Shown here: piece by piece, positions 15,544-28,152 of the stretch
Layout of the letters: the number at the start of each line of letters is the position of its first letter
How positions within the stretch are numbered: the stretch's first letter is position 1
Source of the DNA: Allomeiothermus silvanus DSM 9946
GTDB taxonomy: Bacteria; Deinococcota; Deinococci; Deinococcales; Thermaceae
Length of the DNA stretch: 64,000 bases
Direction of reading: 5' to 3'
NCBI RefSeq assembly: GCF_000092125.1
Contig: NC_014212.1
Location: 2,066,001-2,130,000 of the forward strand
Notes under the pieces: generated by a model
Database searches by the model: none
What the model was told of the DNA's origin: nothing
Seen by the model: only the letters and a program-made list of their open reading frames with translations
Program-made: the position numbers and the translations under genes

Positions 15544-17283
15544 CTAATCTTCCCTCCTCCGGTCTGCCCAGCGGAAAGGCAGGTAGTGCGGCTCCCACAT
15601 CCGGCTAGCTACAAAAGCCCCTACCTGGGCAGCGTTCATGTTCTGAACTCGAGGCTCGCGGCACAACCCCTCCTCGAGCGCCTTGGCCAACACGCGGCTG
15701 GCAACCTCACGGCTCACCTCGCGCAACTGCTTAACGGGCGGGTAAACCCGCTCGGGGGTCTCGCGGGCGGTGTAGTCAGCCAGGGCATAAGCCGCTTCCA
15801 ACACCATCCCATCCGAAACCTCGCTTACCTGGCCCAGTACCGCAGCAAACCCCAAACCGGGAAACACGAAGGCGTTGTTACCCTGCCCCACTGGGTAGTA
15901 GCTTCCATTATAGACCACCGGAGGGAAAGGGCTCCCCGCCGCCACGATGGCCTGACCTTCGGTCCAGTGAATGAGGTCGTCGGGGAGCGCCTCCGAAGCG
16001 GAAGTGGGATTAGATAGGGGGAAGATGATCGGCCTGGGGGTATTGAAGTGCATGGCCCGTACGATGGGTTCGGTGAAAGAGCCTCCCTGACCGGAAAGAC
16101 CCAGGAGCACCGTCGCCCGAGCGTTCTGGATGGTCTCGAGCAGAGTTGGGACCTGCCCGGCGAAGCTCCACCCCTCCAAAGCCTGAGGCTGCTGGGCGTA
16201 GGGCTGTTTGTAGGCCTCCATGCTGCGGTTTTCCACCAACAATCCCCTCGAGTCCAGCACGAACAGGCGCTTTTTGGCCTCCTTCTCGGAGAGGCCATCG
16301 CGTTTGAGTCCTTCCAAAATAGCCCAGGCCACCCCTATACCACCGGCCCCGGCTCCATGGATGACCACGCGCTGGTCCGAAAGCCGCTCTCCCTTGAGGC
16401 GGCAAGCTGAGATCAGCCCAGCCAGCGCCACCGCTCCGGTTCCCTGAATGTCATCGTTGAAGGAGGGGATCACCTTACGGTAACGCTCGAGTACGGCGAA
16501 CGCGGTGTCCTTGGCGAAGTCCTCCCACTGGATGACCACCTTGGGATAACGGTCTTTGACCGCTTCGACAAACCTATCCATGAACGCGTAGTAGGGCTCG
16601 CCGCTAAGCCGCTTGTGCCGCACACCCAAGTAGAGTGGATCAAAGAGTAAATCAGCACGGTCGGTACCCACGTCGAGTTCCACTGGCAGGGTTTTATCGG
16701 GTCCCACCCCACCTGCTGCGGTGTAGATCGAGAGCTTGCCTATGGGGATAGCCATCCCGCCAAAACCCTGATCACCGATACCCAAAATCGCCGAAGAATC
16801 CGTCGCTACGATGAGCCGTACATCGTTTAGAGGCACGTTTGCCAGCGCCTCCCGGATCCCCTCGATGTTCGCGGTGCTGGCGGTAAAGCCACGCGGGTAG
16901 CGGTAGATGTGGGAAAACTGCCGCACTGCCTCACCCACGGTGGGGGTGTAGAGGATGGGTAGCATCTCCTCTAGGTGTTCCTCCAAAAGCGCATAAAACA
17001 GGACCTCGTTGCGGTCTTGCAGATTGCGCAGGTAGATGTGCTTTTCCATCTCTGAGCCCAGCAGGCGGTACTGCCGGTAGGTCTGGTCCAGCTGCTCTTT
17101 GATGCTGTTGACGTGGGGCGGCAAGAGCCCCTCGAGCCCCAGTTGGCGGCGCTCCTCGAGGGTATAAGCAGTCCCTTTGTTGAGGAGCGGAAAGCGGGTC
17201 AACAAAAAACCTTGAACGTAGACCTCGAGGTAGCGGTTGCCCGCTTCGTCCCGCTTGACGTCGTAATACCGGCTGACGCTCAT
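15544..17283 (-). CDS. NAD-dependent malic enzyme
   Basis: Oxidatively decarboxylates malate to pyruvate with NAD(P). 579 aa, the length of the large malic enzymes. The N-terminal domain has [12 protein letters not shown] and the active-site IWATDSSAI-like stretch [30 protein letters not shown] is the family signature, and [13 protein letters not shown] is the nucleotide-binding fold. An earlier ATG at 17319 is in frame but TAGGAT (17291-17296) stands 7 nt before the ATG at 17283, so the shorter form is chosen. It is a stand-alone unit next to the aldehyde dehydrogenase. Confidence 0.93.
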   Translation of the reverse strand: MSVSRYYDVKRDEAGNRYLEVYVQGFLLTRFPLLNKGTAYTLEERRQLGLEGLLPPHVNSIKEQLDQTYRQYRLLGSEMEKHIYLRNLQDRNEVLFYALLEEHLEEMLPILYTPTVGEAVRQFSHIYRYPRGFTASTANIEGIREALANVPLNDVRLIVATDSSAILGIGDQGFGGMAIPIGKLSIYTAAGGVGPDKTLPVELDVGTDRADLLFDPLYLGVRHKRLSGEPYYAFMDRFVEAVKDRYPKVVIQWEDFAKDTAFAVLERYRKVIPSFNDDIQGTGAVALAGLISACRLKGERLSDQRVVIHGAGAGGIGVAWAILEGLKRDGLSEKEAKKRLFVLDSRGLLVENRSMEAYKQPYAQQPQALEGWSFAGQVPTLLETIQNARATVLLGLSGQGGSFTEPIVRAMHFNTPRPIIFPLSNPTSASEALPDDLIHWTEGQAIVAAGSPFPPVVYNGSYYPVGQGNNAFVFPGLGFAAVLGQVSEVSDGMVLEAAYALADYTARETPERVYPPVKQLREVSREVASRVLAKALEEGLCREPRVQNMNAAQVGAFVASRMWEPHYLPFRWADRRRED

Positions 17284-17323
17284 GCGCACTATCCTAACGC
17301 TTTCCCCGCAAACGCTCACAAGG

Positions 17324-18916
17324 TCATAGGCCCAGGGTCTTGGACCAATCGGTGGGCTCCTTGGCCTGGGCGTACTCGGTATCCATCTGCGCCAACTGGA
17401 GGCGGCCGGAGTATTCTTCGTTTACCGCCTGCCAGTAGGTGTACTCCTCAATCACCCAGATGCCCGACTCGCGAGCCCCGTTGCCGCTTGCACGGATACC
17501 CCCAAAAGGCAGGTGCGCCTCGGCCCCTACGGTGGAGTTGTTGATAGAGGTCATTCCGGCCTTGATGCCGTTCTTGAACAGGTAAGCCCAGCCGCGGTGG
17601 TTGGTGTAGATGCTCGAGGAAAGCCCGTAAGGATGGGCGTTTGCCGCTATGATTGCCTCCTCGATCCCGTTCACCCTGACCAAGTTGATGGTGGGACCAA
17701 AGACTTCCGTCTCGAAGATCTTCATACCTGGCGCCGCCTCCCAGACCGTGGGCCAGCCGAAGTAGCCGGCATCGGGGTCGCCTTTGAAGTGCGGATAAGG
17801 GTTCTCCGCAGTGATGCGGCCTTTGCCAAAAAGAAGCTTGGCTCCGTCCTGGGAAGCCCATTCGTAGTGCCTAGCCCACCCTGCATAGAAGCGTTCGTTC
17901 ATGAAGGGGCCGTAAGTGACCGGCTCCGCTTGCAGGGGGTTGCCGACTACGGTAGCTTCGGTTCGCTCGAGGAACCTCCGCTTGAACTCCTCGTAGATGG
18001 GCGCGTCCACCAGGATGTTTCCTGCGCTGGTACAGCGCTGCCCACCGGTGGCGAATGCGCTCCACCAAGCCCCCTCCACCGCCAGCTCGATATCGGCGTC
18101 GCGCATCACCACCAACGGATTCTTGCCGCCCAGCTCGAGGGTAGGGCGGATCAGGTTGCGTCCGGCGATCTCCCCGATGCGGCGGCCCACCGCGCTCGAG
18201 CCGGTGAAGGCGAATTTGTTGAACAGCCCCTCATCCATCAGCTCAACCAACCACTCCCCAGTTGCGCCGCCTCCCCCCCCAAAGACCACGTTGAGCACAC
18301 CGGGGGGCAGCCCGGCCTCCTCGAAAAGCCGCACGAATACCAGAGAAAGCGCGGGGGAGTCGTCGGAGGGCTTCCACACCACGGTGTTCCCGGCTAGCAC
18401 TGCGGGGATGATTTTCCACGAGGGTACTGCAATGGGAAAGTTCCCGGCGGTGATCATCCCCACCACCCCCAGCGGGCGGCGGAAGGTGAAAAGCTCTTTA
18501 CCTACCATCTCGCTGGGCACAGTCTGGCCATAGAGGCGGCGGCCTTCCGAGGCGAAGAACACCGCCGTGTCTATGGCTTCTTGCACATCACCGCGAGCTT
18601 CCTTGAGGGTTTTACCGACCTCGCGTACCAAAAGCCGCGCGATCGTCTCCTTTTCACGGGTCAAGGCGGTGGCAAAGTTCAAGAGGGTCACACCCCGCAC
18701 CGGGGCCGGGGTACGTGACCAGCGCTCGAAGGCCTCCCGGGCAATTCGGGCCGCTCGCCGCAGGAGGTCTTTGCTGGCTTCGGGAAAGCGGGCTACCACA
18801 TCGCTGCGATCCGAGGGGTTGCGGCGCTCTAGCATCCGCCCCTCCATCACCTCTTCCCCGCCGATCCAGTGGCCGAACTCGAGGGTATTGCCGTACTTGC
18901 TGGGAGATGTCTTCAT
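17324..18916 (-). CDS. Aldehyde dehydrogenase family protein
   Basis: 530 aa. The catalytic Cys is in GQRCTSAGN and the general-base Glu in LELGGKNP. The cofactor site is seen in [10 protein letters not shown] and [12 protein letters not shown]. Oxidises an aldehyde to an acid with NAD(P). The N-terminal region resembles the aminoadipate/glutamate semialdehyde type, but the substrate cannot be fixed. A frame open up to 19354 covers the upstream coaD region and is not part of the gene. The ATG at 18916 has GATAAT (18923-18928) 6 nt before it. Confidence 0.88.
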   Translation of the reverse strand: MKTSPSKYGNTLEFGHWIGGEEVMEGRMLERRNPSDRSDVVARFPEASKDLLRRAARIAREAFERWSRTPAPVRGVTLLNFATALTREKETIARLLVREVGKTLKEARGDVQEAIDTAVFFASEGRRLYGQTVPSEMVGKELFTFRRPLGVVGMITAGNFPIAVPSWKIIPAVLAGNTVVWKPSDDSPALSLVFVRLFEEAGLPPGVLNVVFGGGGGATGEWLVELMDEGLFNKFAFTGSSAVGRRIGEIAGRNLIRPTLELGGKNPLVVMRDADIELAVEGAWWSAFATGGQRCTSAGNILVDAPIYEEFKRRFLERTEATVVGNPLQAEPVTYGPFMNERFYAGWARHYEWASQDGAKLLFGKGRITAENPYPHFKGDPDAGYFGWPTVWEAAPGMKIFETEVFGPTINLVRVNGIEEAIIAANAHPYGLSSSIYTNHRGWAYLFKNGIKAGMTSINNSTVGAEAHLPFGGIRASGNGARESGIWVIEEYTYWQAVNEEYSGRLQLAQMDTEYAQAKEPTDWSKTLGL

Positions 18917-18987
18917 AGTTTCATTATCCGGTGGACCGAGCCGGGCGCAAAGCGCCCAACCTTCCCTGCGACTGCGGGCATGAGGGA

Positions 18988-19491
<504 letters not shown>

Positions 19492-19593
19492 TTAATGCTA
19501 AAAGCGCAAGGCTGAAAGCTCACGGCTTTACGCTGTAGGTCCTACGTCCCACGCCAAGATTCCCTTGACAGGCGAGGTTCGACGTGCGATTAG

Positions 19594-20112
19594 CTATCGC
19601 TCCACGATGGTGATGGTATTCGTCCCATATACCCGTCGCTCTCCTCGCGGCAGGTGTAGCTCGGTGGGGTGCTGCAGGATGTAGATACCCCCTGGGGCAG
19701 CCAGGTCTGCTTGCAATAGGCGTTCGAAGTCCTCGAGCAGGTTGTGGGGATAAGGCGGGGCCATAAAGGCCACCGTAAACTGCTCGCCGCGCCGGGCCGC
19801 CAAGGCAAGATAACGCTCTACCGACTGGGGTTCGATGCGGACCTCGAGGTGGGCCTTGAGGGCGTTGGCTCGGAGAATTCGCACCGCTTGAGGATCTTTT
19901 TCCACCAGCACGACCTCGAAGCCCTCAGAGGCGGCCTCAAGCCCGATGGCTCCGCTCCCGGCATAGAGATCGAGAAAGCGCCCCTTTCGGGGGTAGCGCG
20001 AGCGGAGGTAATCGAAAAGAGCTTTGCGCAAGCGCACCGGTGAGGGCCTAGCCGAGGTAGGAACCTCGAGGCGCACCCCCCGGGCTGTTCCGCCGAGTAT
20101 CTGAAGTTTCAT
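19594..20112 (-). CDS. rsmD: 16S rRNA (guanine(966)-N2)-methyltransferase
   Basis: Methylates 16S rRNA. 172 aa with a Rossmann methyltransferase fold: RLRKALFDYL, then the SAM-binding FLDLYAGSGAIGLEAAS and VEKDPQAV. The catalytic motif, normally [DN]PP[FY], reads MAPPYPH here, with Ala instead of Asp or Asn. Neighbouring coaD lies downstream on the same strand, the usual rsmD-coaD pair. The start ATG 20112 lies close to the tRNA terminator; no promoter is clear. Confidence 0.9.
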   Translation of the reverse strand: MKLQILGGTARGVRLEVPTSARPSPVRLRKALFDYLRSRYPRKGRFLDLYAGSGAIGLEAASEGFEVVLVEKDPQAVRILRANALKAHLEVRIEPQSVERYLALAARRGEQFTVAFMAPPYPHNLLEDFERLLQADLAAPGGIYILQHPTELHLPRGERRVYGTNTITIVER

Positions 20113-20152
20113 CCGAGCCTAGGATACCCGAAGCAACCGACCCGGCCAAAAG

Positions 20153-20182
20153 AAAAAACGCCCAGCCGTGTAGGCTGGGCGT
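20153..20182 (-). terminator. Terminator of the tRNA-Pro gene
   Basis: Perfect 10-bp stem ACGCCCAGCC (20158-20167) with GGCTGGGCGT (20173-20182), 5-nt loop, followed on the minus strand by a run of T. It lies just after the tRNA 3' end. Confidence 0.9.
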
Positions 20183-20187
20183 GATCT

Positions 20188-20264
20188 TGGTCGAGGAGAG
20201 AGGATTCGAACCTCCGACCCCCTGGACCCGAACCAGGTGCGCTACCAGGCTGCGCTACTCCTCG
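20188..20264 (-). tRNA. tRNA-Pro (anticodon CGG), CCA encoded
   Basis: 77 nt read on the minus strand. Acceptor arms CGAGGAG and CTCCTCG pair fully, with discriminator A and an encoded CCA. D arm has AGCCTGGTAG, the anticodon arm is CCTGG-TTCGGGT-CCAGG with CGG at the centre, and the T arm has the GGAGG-TTCGAAT-CCTCT pattern. The anticodon CGG reads CCG proline codons. Promoter and terminator are both visible. Confidence 0.97.
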
Positions 20265-20310
20265 AAGCCTTACATTTCGAAGCTCGAGCAGGGCCTAAGC
20301 CCGAATGCTG

Positions 20311-20339
20311 AGTATAGAACCTTGACCATGCTTTGTCCA
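20311..20339 (-). promoter_or_regulatory. Promoter of the tRNA-Pro gene
   Basis: -35 TGGACA (20334-20339) and -10 TATACT (20311-20316) with 17-bp spacing on the minus strand, about 40 nt before the mature 5' end. Confidence 0.75.
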
Positions 20340-20379
20340 GCAGGGGCTTAGTTCAACTGGCATCCGTCCTGTGCCAAAC

Positions 20380-21315
20380 TCACGCAGCAAGCTGCGCGAA
20401 AGCTCGGCGATACTCCTCCTCCTCGAGGCCCCGCCCGATCACCACCAGCCGCGACAGACCGGTAGCCGGGCGCTCGCTGAACTCGAGGCTGAAGATCTCC
20501 CGCACACCCTGGAACACCACTTCCTGGGTCATCCCCTTCACCGAGAGCAAGCCCTTGGCCCGGAACACCTGGCCGGGCCGGGAAACCAAGTAGCGGTCAA
20601 TGAACGCGTTGACCCGATCGCGGTGTAGGGGCCGCTCAGCAAAGAGGGTAAAGGTCTGGACGCTAGGGAGGTGTAAGTGGGTGTGGTTTTGCGGTTTCCA
20701 GTCGGGGTCGAAGGCCTTGATCCCGAGCACCCGGGCTGGCTCGACCTGGCTCTGCCGCACCGGGTACACCTCAGCTAAGGGGTTGATGACCCCCAGGATG
20801 CGCCGGGCCTGCTCGAGTCCCGCCGCGTCCACCCGATCCGTTTTGTTGAGAAGCACCACGCTGGCATAGGCCAGTTGTACCGCACCCTCGGGGACGTCGG
20901 AGAGGGTTTGCTCGAGGTGGCCGGCATCGGCTACCCCCAGGATGCCATCCAGCTCGAACTTAGCCCGTACAAAGGGGTCTAAGAGTGTTTGAGCCACCGG
21001 CACCGGGTCAGCTAAGCCGGAGAGTTCCACCAGAAGGTACTCGGGCGGGGTAGGGCGGTTGGCGAGGCGGAACATCGCATCTACCATGCCGTCGCGGCCC
21101 ACACAGCACAGACAGCCATTGGAAAGCTCAGCGATCCCATCGGTGTCTATGTTCTCGATCAGGGAGCCGTCGATTCCCGTATCGCCAAACTCGTTGATAA
21201 TCACTCCAAAACGTTTTCCTCCCTGGGCTACTAGGTGGTTGACCAGGGTAGTCTTCCCCGCTCCCAAAAATCCACCGATCACCGTCACAGGGATGCGTTG
21301 TTTGAACCTCACCAT
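20380..21315 (-). CDS. CobW/P47K-type metal-chaperone GTPase
   Basis: 311 aa of the COG0523 family. Walker A GGFLGAGKTTL at about residues 14-24, INEFGD, the metal-binding CxCC in GCLCC, GTP-specificity NKTD in VVLLNKTD, and a C-terminal CobW domain. These GTPases load metal ions such as zinc onto client enzymes. The client cannot be told. No Zur or cobalamin gene is beside it. Start ATG 21315 has AGCATA/TATGCT (21324-21329) 8 nt before it. It ends 110 nt upstream of the tRNA. Confidence 0.88.
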   Translation of the reverse strand: MVRFKQRIPVTVIGGFLGAGKTTLVNHLVAQGGKRFGVIINEFGDTGIDGSLIENIDTDGIAELSNGCLCCVGRDGMVDAMFRLANRPTPPEYLLVELSGLADPVPVAQTLLDPFVRAKFELDGILGVADAGHLEQTLSDVPEGAVQLAYASVVLLNKTDRVDAAGLEQARRILGVINPLAEVYPVRQSQVEPARVLGIKAFDPDWKPQNHTHLHLPSVQTFTLFAERPLHRDRVNAFIDRYLVSRPGQVFRAKGLLSVKGMTQEVVFQGVREIFSLEFSERPATGLSRLVVIGRGLEEEEYRRAFAQLAA

Positions 21316-21360
21316 GCGTAACCAGCATACGCCAGACGAATGAGCGTTATTATCAAGAGA

Positions 21361-22701
21361 TTATTTGGGTTTGTCCTTCTCGAGCATGTCTTGGACCCAA
21401 GAACGCCCCTCTGCCGGGCGCTGGGGTTTGGGCCAGCGCTGCTCGATATAGCGGGTGTTCCCGCCGTGGAAGAAGCACGCTGCGACAAAGGTGGTGAAGG
21501 GGACGGCCAGCACCAGGCCCAGCGAACCCACCAGCATGGAGACGAACTCGGCCATGAAGGGTTCCTGGTTGAGCAAAAAGCGCAGCGGGGTGCTCCCCTG
21601 CTGGATCAAGAGCATGAGCGGCAAAGAGCCCGCGCTATAGGCCAGCACTAAAGTATTGACCAGGCTCCCGATATGGTCGAACCCTACGGACATCCCCCGC
21701 TGGTACAGCTCGCGCAAGGAGTAGCGCGGGTTGGCCAGGGCTAGGGCCTGGGTCACCGAGGCCTGGGTCACCGTCACGTCGTTGAGCGCACCCAGCGCAC
21801 CCACCACTACCCCGGCTAGGTAAAGAGAGACCAGATCCAGGTTTTGCAGGGCAAAGCGGGCCAGGAAAGCTTCCTCCGAGGTAAGGCCGGTGAACCCCAT
21901 CCAGCGGGTGAACAAAGCCGCCAGCCCTAGCGAGATCGCCACTGCCAAGCTCGTTCCCAACAAGGCTGCTGTGGTCTTGCGACCCACCCCATGGACGAAG
22001 TAGATTGAGAGCAAGAGGATCCCAAAAGCCCCGGCGAACGTGACCAGGAGGGGGTTGGCCCCCCGGGTGATGAGCGGAACCACCCCGTAGACCAACACTA
22101 GCAGGCTCGCCGCCGTACCGATCAGCCCCCGCAGGCCCTTCCCTCGACCTAACAACAACACCGCCACCACAAACAGTCCCAGTAGCGCGTACAGGTAGCC
22201 CAGGCGGAGGGGTTCGACTAAAAAGGCCCGCCCCTCCACCTGCCGGATCCGCACACTCTGTCCCACCCGCAAAGCCTGGGCCTCCTGGGGCGAGGCCTCG
22301 ACCTCCTGGACACTGCCGTCCGGTAGGGCCACCCGTACCAGCGGAAGGCCGAACTCGAGCACCCTCCCCTGCCGATCCCCTGGCCGGGAAGGCTCATCCG
22401 GGCGAACCAACTGGTAACTGAGCAGGCGGTAGAGGACCACCCGTTGGCCGATATGAAACCCCTCCGGGCCGGAAACCGGAAATTCGGCCTCCACGCTGCG
22501 CCCGCCGCCCAGATCCACCGTGGCGGATCGGCTCCCCATCTGGGTGACGCGCCCCTCGAGGTAGACCCCTTGTGGCTGGGATTGAACCGGGGGTGGGCTC
22601 TGCCCAACGGGTTGTGCCCCGGCTAGCGAGAGCCCCACCAATAGGGTCATCCCCAGTTTGGGTAAAAGTACCGAAAAACACTTGCCCAACGTGGTGAGCA
22701 T
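21361..22701 (-). CDS. YibE/F-like multi-pass membrane protein
   Basis: 446 aa from the ATG at 22701; the frame upstream of it is unlikely to be translated because TATACT (22710-22715) lies only 8 nt before this ATG. An N-terminal signal or anchor (LPKLGMTLLVGLSLAGAQ) is followed by a periplasmic beta-rich part of about 130 residues and then seven or so hydrophobic segments typical of YibE/F (for example LYLAGVVVGALGALNDVTVTQ, the family's hallmark DVT-T-Q stretch). Its biochemical function is not known. It lies divergently from the G8 lipoprotein gene. Confidence 0.85.
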   Translation of the reverse strand: MLTTLGKCFSVLLPKLGMTLLVGLSLAGAQPVGQSPPPVQSQPQGVYLEGRVTQMGSRSATVDLGGGRSVEAEFPVSGPEGFHIGQRVVLYRLLSYQLVRPDEPSRPGDRQGRVLEFGLPLVRVALPDGSVQEVEASPQEAQALRVGQSVRIRQVEGRAFLVEPLRLGYLYALLGLFVVAVLLLGRGKGLRGLIGTAASLLVLVYGVVPLITRGANPLLVTFAGAFGILLLSIYFVHGVGRKTTAALLGTSLAVAISLGLAALFTRWMGFTGLTSEEAFLARFALQNLDLVSLYLAGVVVGALGALNDVTVTQASVTQALALANPRYSLRELYQRGMSVGFDHIGSLVNTLVLAYSAGSLPLMLLIQQGSTPLRFLLNQEPFMAEFVSMLVGSLGLVLAVPFTTFVAACFFHGGNTRYIEQRWPKPQRPAEGRSWVQDMLEKDKPK

Positions 22702-23005
22702 ACCCCGGGAGTATACCTCTGTGGGATGAGAGGGATGGGGGCTCGAGCCTATGCCCTTCCCCCTGACTCTGGTTCTTAATGTCATGCCCCGGCTCGCTTC
22801 CATCAAACCCTGAGCTTTATCAAAAAACCATATGAGCGATGTTCTGGTCGAATTTTCTTGCTCACCACCCCCAAGTCTCTGTCGCTTAACCAACGCTTAA
22901 TCCATGTTCGGTTTTGCTGCAAAGATTTACATCCTCTGTTTACAATCCGGGCAGGTCAGTTGCAGCAAAGCAGCTAGCAGTCATCTATAGCTTGGGAGGA
23001 ATGCT
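22702..23005. other. Divergent intergenic region yibEF / G8 lipoprotein
   Basis: About 300 bp. TATACT for yibEF is at 22710-22715. A possible -10 TACAAT (22941-22946) for the G8 gene lacks a good -35. The Shine-Dalgarno GGGAGGA (22994-23000) precedes the G8 gene. Nothing else is recognised. Confidence 0.5.
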
Positions 23006-25768
23006 ATGAAATCAAGTCTCAGCCTGGGGATCGCCGTGGCGCTGGCGCTCGCCGCCTGTAGTCAGCGGCCCGCCAACCCGGTCCCCCCCGGAACCCAGGT
23101 GGTGAAGTGGTCGGAGAAGCCGGAGTGGAACCAGGTCGGGGCTCAGGTGACGATCCCCCAGGGGACCACCGCCATCCTGGACCAAAGCCCCCCCGCCCTG
23201 CGCAGCCTGACCATCGAAGGGAACCTGATCTTCGACCGCACCGCCAAGGAGAAACTGGTGCTCCAATCGGATTGGATCATGGTGCATGGCGGAAGGCTCG
23301 AGGTCGGCACCGCCGACCAACCCTTCACCGGCCAGGCCGAGATCGTCCTGACCAGCAACAACCCCCAGGACAACCTCGAGCACATGGGTATGAAGATGGG
23401 GGCCAAAGCTTTGGCGGTGATGGGTGGGGTAGTGGAGATGAACGGCAGACCGCTCAGCTCGAGCTGGACCCGCCTCGCCTCCACCGCTACCAAGGGCGCT
23501 ACCGCGATCACCCTCGCTCAGCCGGTGGACTGGCCAGTCGGCGCAGAGATCGTCATCACCTCCACCGACCACTATGGCTGGGCGGCAGGCATCAACCCCG
23601 CCAACCCCCGCAGCGAGAAGGCCATCGTCAAGGCGGTGAACGGCTCCTCGGTCGAACTCGAGCGCCCGCTCGGCTTCGCCCACTGGGGGGCCGAAGCCAG
23701 CGGGGTTCCGGAGTACGCCGAGGTAGGGCTCCTCTCGCGGAATATCGTGGTGCGCAGCGACGAAAAAGCCAAAGACCCGGCCAGCGCTAGCTATCAAAAG
23801 GGCGGACACGTGATGATCATGGCGGGCTCGCAGGCCCGCTTCAACTGGGTCGAGTTCCGCAATATGGGCCAAAAGAGCACCTTCGGACGCTACCCGGTGC
23901 ATTTCCACCAGGTCTCTGATCAGGGCGAGGGTTCCTACTTGAAGAACTCTTCAATCCGCGAGAGCTTCAACCGCTGCCTGGTCATCCACGGCACCAACAA
24001 GCTCCTGGTCGAGAACAACGTGGCCTTTGACACCCTGGGCCACTGCTTCTTCCTCGAGGAGGGCTCCGAGACCAAGAACACCCTCCGGGGCAACCTGGCG
24101 GTGCTGGTGCGTCCGCTCAAGAGCAGCCCCGAGGAGCGGCTGATCCCCTCGGACAACGAGCCTTCGGCCTTTTGGATCACCAACCCAGATAACACGATCG
24201 TCGGCAACGTGGCGGTGGAGGCCGCTGTGGGCTTTTGGTACGCTCTCCCCTATCGGCCCATCCCCTTCGGGCGGGGCACCCAGGACCTCACCTGGATGGA
24301 CAGCATCTACCCCCGCCGCACCCCCCTGGCTGGGTTCGAGGGCAACGTGGCCCACTCCAACATGAGCAACGGGCTCTTCGTGGACTCAGGCCTCAAGAGC
24401 AACCTCTGTGCCAACACCGCCTCGCGCAACACCTGCAAGGACCACAACGCCCCGGCTCAACTCGACGATGAGACCACCGGCTTTGACCCCCGGCAAAACC
24501 CCAGCCTGACTAACTCGAGCGGGAACCTGGAGAACGACCCCAGCAAAAACCCCCGGGTCTGGGCCGAGTTCAAGGACTTTGTGGCTTACAAGAACGGGGT
24601 GCGGGGGGTGTGGCTGCGCGGGACCTATCACAAGCTGGTGAACCCCAAGCTGGCCGATAACGCCATCGGGGCCACCTTCGCCTCCAACCTCAGCTATCTC
24701 GAGGGCGGCCTCATCGTGGGAGAGAGCACCAATAACCTCACCAAGATCAGCGGGCTGTGGATCACTGGTCTGGTCGGCTTTGAGCACTACGACGGACACG
24801 TGGGGGCTAGCGGGACGGTGTTTAGAAACTTTAGCGGAACCCATCCACGCGAGGTGTACTGCGGCAGCGCCAAGACCACCATCACCACCCGCAACGCGGC
24901 CATCGGCACCCTGCGCTGGACCAGTTTCGGCCTGAGCGGGCAAAACTTCATCCAAAACGTTACCTTCGACAACGCCAACCCGGTCAACTACGACGACCCG
25001 CTGGAGCCTTGCTTCGACCCCGCCAACGACCGCGAAGACCCCCACGACGGCTACCGCTCGGCGGTGTTCTACGACCCTATGGGCAGCGTGACCGGCTCCG
25101 CGGGCAGTTCGGTGGTGGTGAAGAACGACTTCCTGGTGAACGCAAACTGCTCCTTGAACTCGAGCTGGAACGCCTATATTTGTAACCCGGGCAACCTCTA
25201 CGCCACCCTCTCCATCAGCAACGAGCAAGCCAGCCCCGTCGCCCTGGCCGGGACCGACCTCTCGAGCCCCCTGACCATCACCCGCGACGCTGGCCCCCAG
25301 ACTAAGCTCTGGGGCACGCCCCGCGACGGGCTGAACGTGCCGAATACCTACTTCGAGAGCCGCCTGATCGCCAAGCGGGGGGACTCGAGCGCCAACGATT
25401 ACACCTATCGGGTCCATTTCGGCACCCTCAACCGAAGCGCCAAGCTCCGGGTCGGACTCAACTACCGCCGTCTCCCGGGCGGCAGCTTCCCGGCAGGCAC
25501 GGCGGGTTCCTGGGTGATCGTGGGGGTTCCGGTTCCCAGCGGGCCGGTCTGGGTCTATCGCAACTACTACTTTAGCGAGCAGTACAACAAGAGCACCCCT
25601 CTCAGCAGCTTGGACGCCCTCCGCGCCGATACCAGCGGCAAGGCCTTCTACCGCGAGGGGGACGTGGTATACCTCAAGCTCTCGTTGAGCCAGCAGGATC
25701 TTGACAAGGCCGGGGACTACGGGGCGAGCGTCAACTATCACCTGTGTAGCACGCTCGAGTGCAAGTAA
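23006..25768 (+). CDS. G8-domain lipoprotein resembling CEMIP/TMEM2
   Basis: 920 aa. A lipoprotein signal ends in LAAC (LGIAVALALAACS), so it should be anchored outside the cytoplasmic membrane. Residues about 30-150 form a G8 domain (VKWSEKPEWNQ, VTIPQGTTAILDQSPP, LTIEGNLIF). Then comes a long right-handed beta-helix region with FGRYPVHFHQVSD, SIRESFNRCLVIHGTN and FDTLGHCFFLEEGSE. This order and wording match the animal hyaluronan depolymerases CEMIP and TMEM2. The C-terminal 250 residues are beta-rich and of unknown role. It is likely a surface or periplasmic polysaccharide-active protein. It is a single-gene unit with its own terminator. Bacterial G8 proteins are poorly characterised. Confidence 0.8.
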   Translation: MKSSLSLGIAVALALAACSQRPANPVPPGTQVVKWSEKPEWNQVGAQVTIPQGTTAILDQSPPALRSLTIEGNLIFDRTAKEKLVLQSDWIMVHGGRLEVGTADQPFTGQAEIVLTSNNPQDNLEHMGMKMGAKALAVMGGVVEMNGRPLSSSWTRLASTATKGATAITLAQPVDWPVGAEIVITSTDHYGWAAGINPANPRSEKAIVKAVNGSSVELERPLGFAHWGAEASGVPEYAEVGLLSRNIVVRSDEKAKDPASASYQKGGHVMIMAGSQARFNWVEFRNMGQKSTFGRYPVHFHQVSDQGEGSYLKNSSIRESFNRCLVIHGTNKLLVENNVAFDTLGHCFFLEEGSETKNTLRGNLAVLVRPLKSSPEERLIPSDNEPSAFWITNPDNTIVGNVAVEAAVGFWYALPYRPIPFGRGTQDLTWMDSIYPRRTPLAGFEGNVAHSNMSNGLFVDSGLKSNLCANTASRNTCKDHNAPAQLDDETTGFDPRQNPSLTNSSGNLENDPSKNPRVWAEFKDFVAYKNGVRGVWLRGTYHKLVNPKLADNAIGATFASNLSYLEGGLIVGESTNNLTKISGLWITGLVGFEHYDGHVGASGTVFRNFSGTHPREVYCGSAKTTITTRNAAIGTLRWTSFGLSGQNFIQNVTFDNANPVNYDDPLEPCFDPANDREDPHDGYRSAVFYDPMGSVTGSAGSSVVVKNDFLVNANCSLNSSWNAYICNPGNLYATLSISNEQASPVALAGTDLSSPLTITRDAGPQTKLWGTPRDGLNVPNTYFESRLIAKRGDSSANDYTYRVHFGTLNRSAKLRVGLNYRRLPGGSFPAGTAGSWVIVGVPVPSGPVWVYRNYYFSEQYNKSTPLSSLDALRADTSGKAFYREGDVVYLKLSLSQQDLDKAGDYGASVNYHLCSTLECK

Positions 25769-25803
25769 AAGCCCTTACCCTACCGGCTGTGCCGCTAGGG
25801 CCC

Positions 25804-25832
25804 TCCCCGCTCCCCAAAGGAGCGGGGATTTT
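25804..25832 (+). terminator. Terminator of the G8 lipoprotein gene
   Basis: Perfect stem TCCCCGCTCC (25804-25813) with GGAGCGGGGA (25819-25828), 5-nt loop, followed by TTTTG. Confidence 0.85.
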
Positions 25833-25955
25833 GTCAGCGCTAGAATCGGCCTTTCACCCCGACCCGCCCACGGTAGCCAACCCTGTAAAAGTACCTGTCC
25901 TCTCAAAATATCTAGAGGCTGACCCGTTCGGCTAACAGGGCCTCGAGCTAAGCTC

Positions 25956-28042
<2,087 letters not shown>

Positions 28043-28152
28043 TCATCGAACACCGCCCATCGAAGTCTGCAAAGAGCTTTACCACATCCTAAAGACACTC
28101 CCTAAAGACATCCCCATGATATGCATAAAACGAAAAAACGTTTTAATATTAT

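Noticed and set aside
24386-25741. 451-codon frame opposite the G8 lipoprotein
   Set aside because: Antisense shadow with Val/Ala/Gly bias; the plus-strand gene has clear domains.
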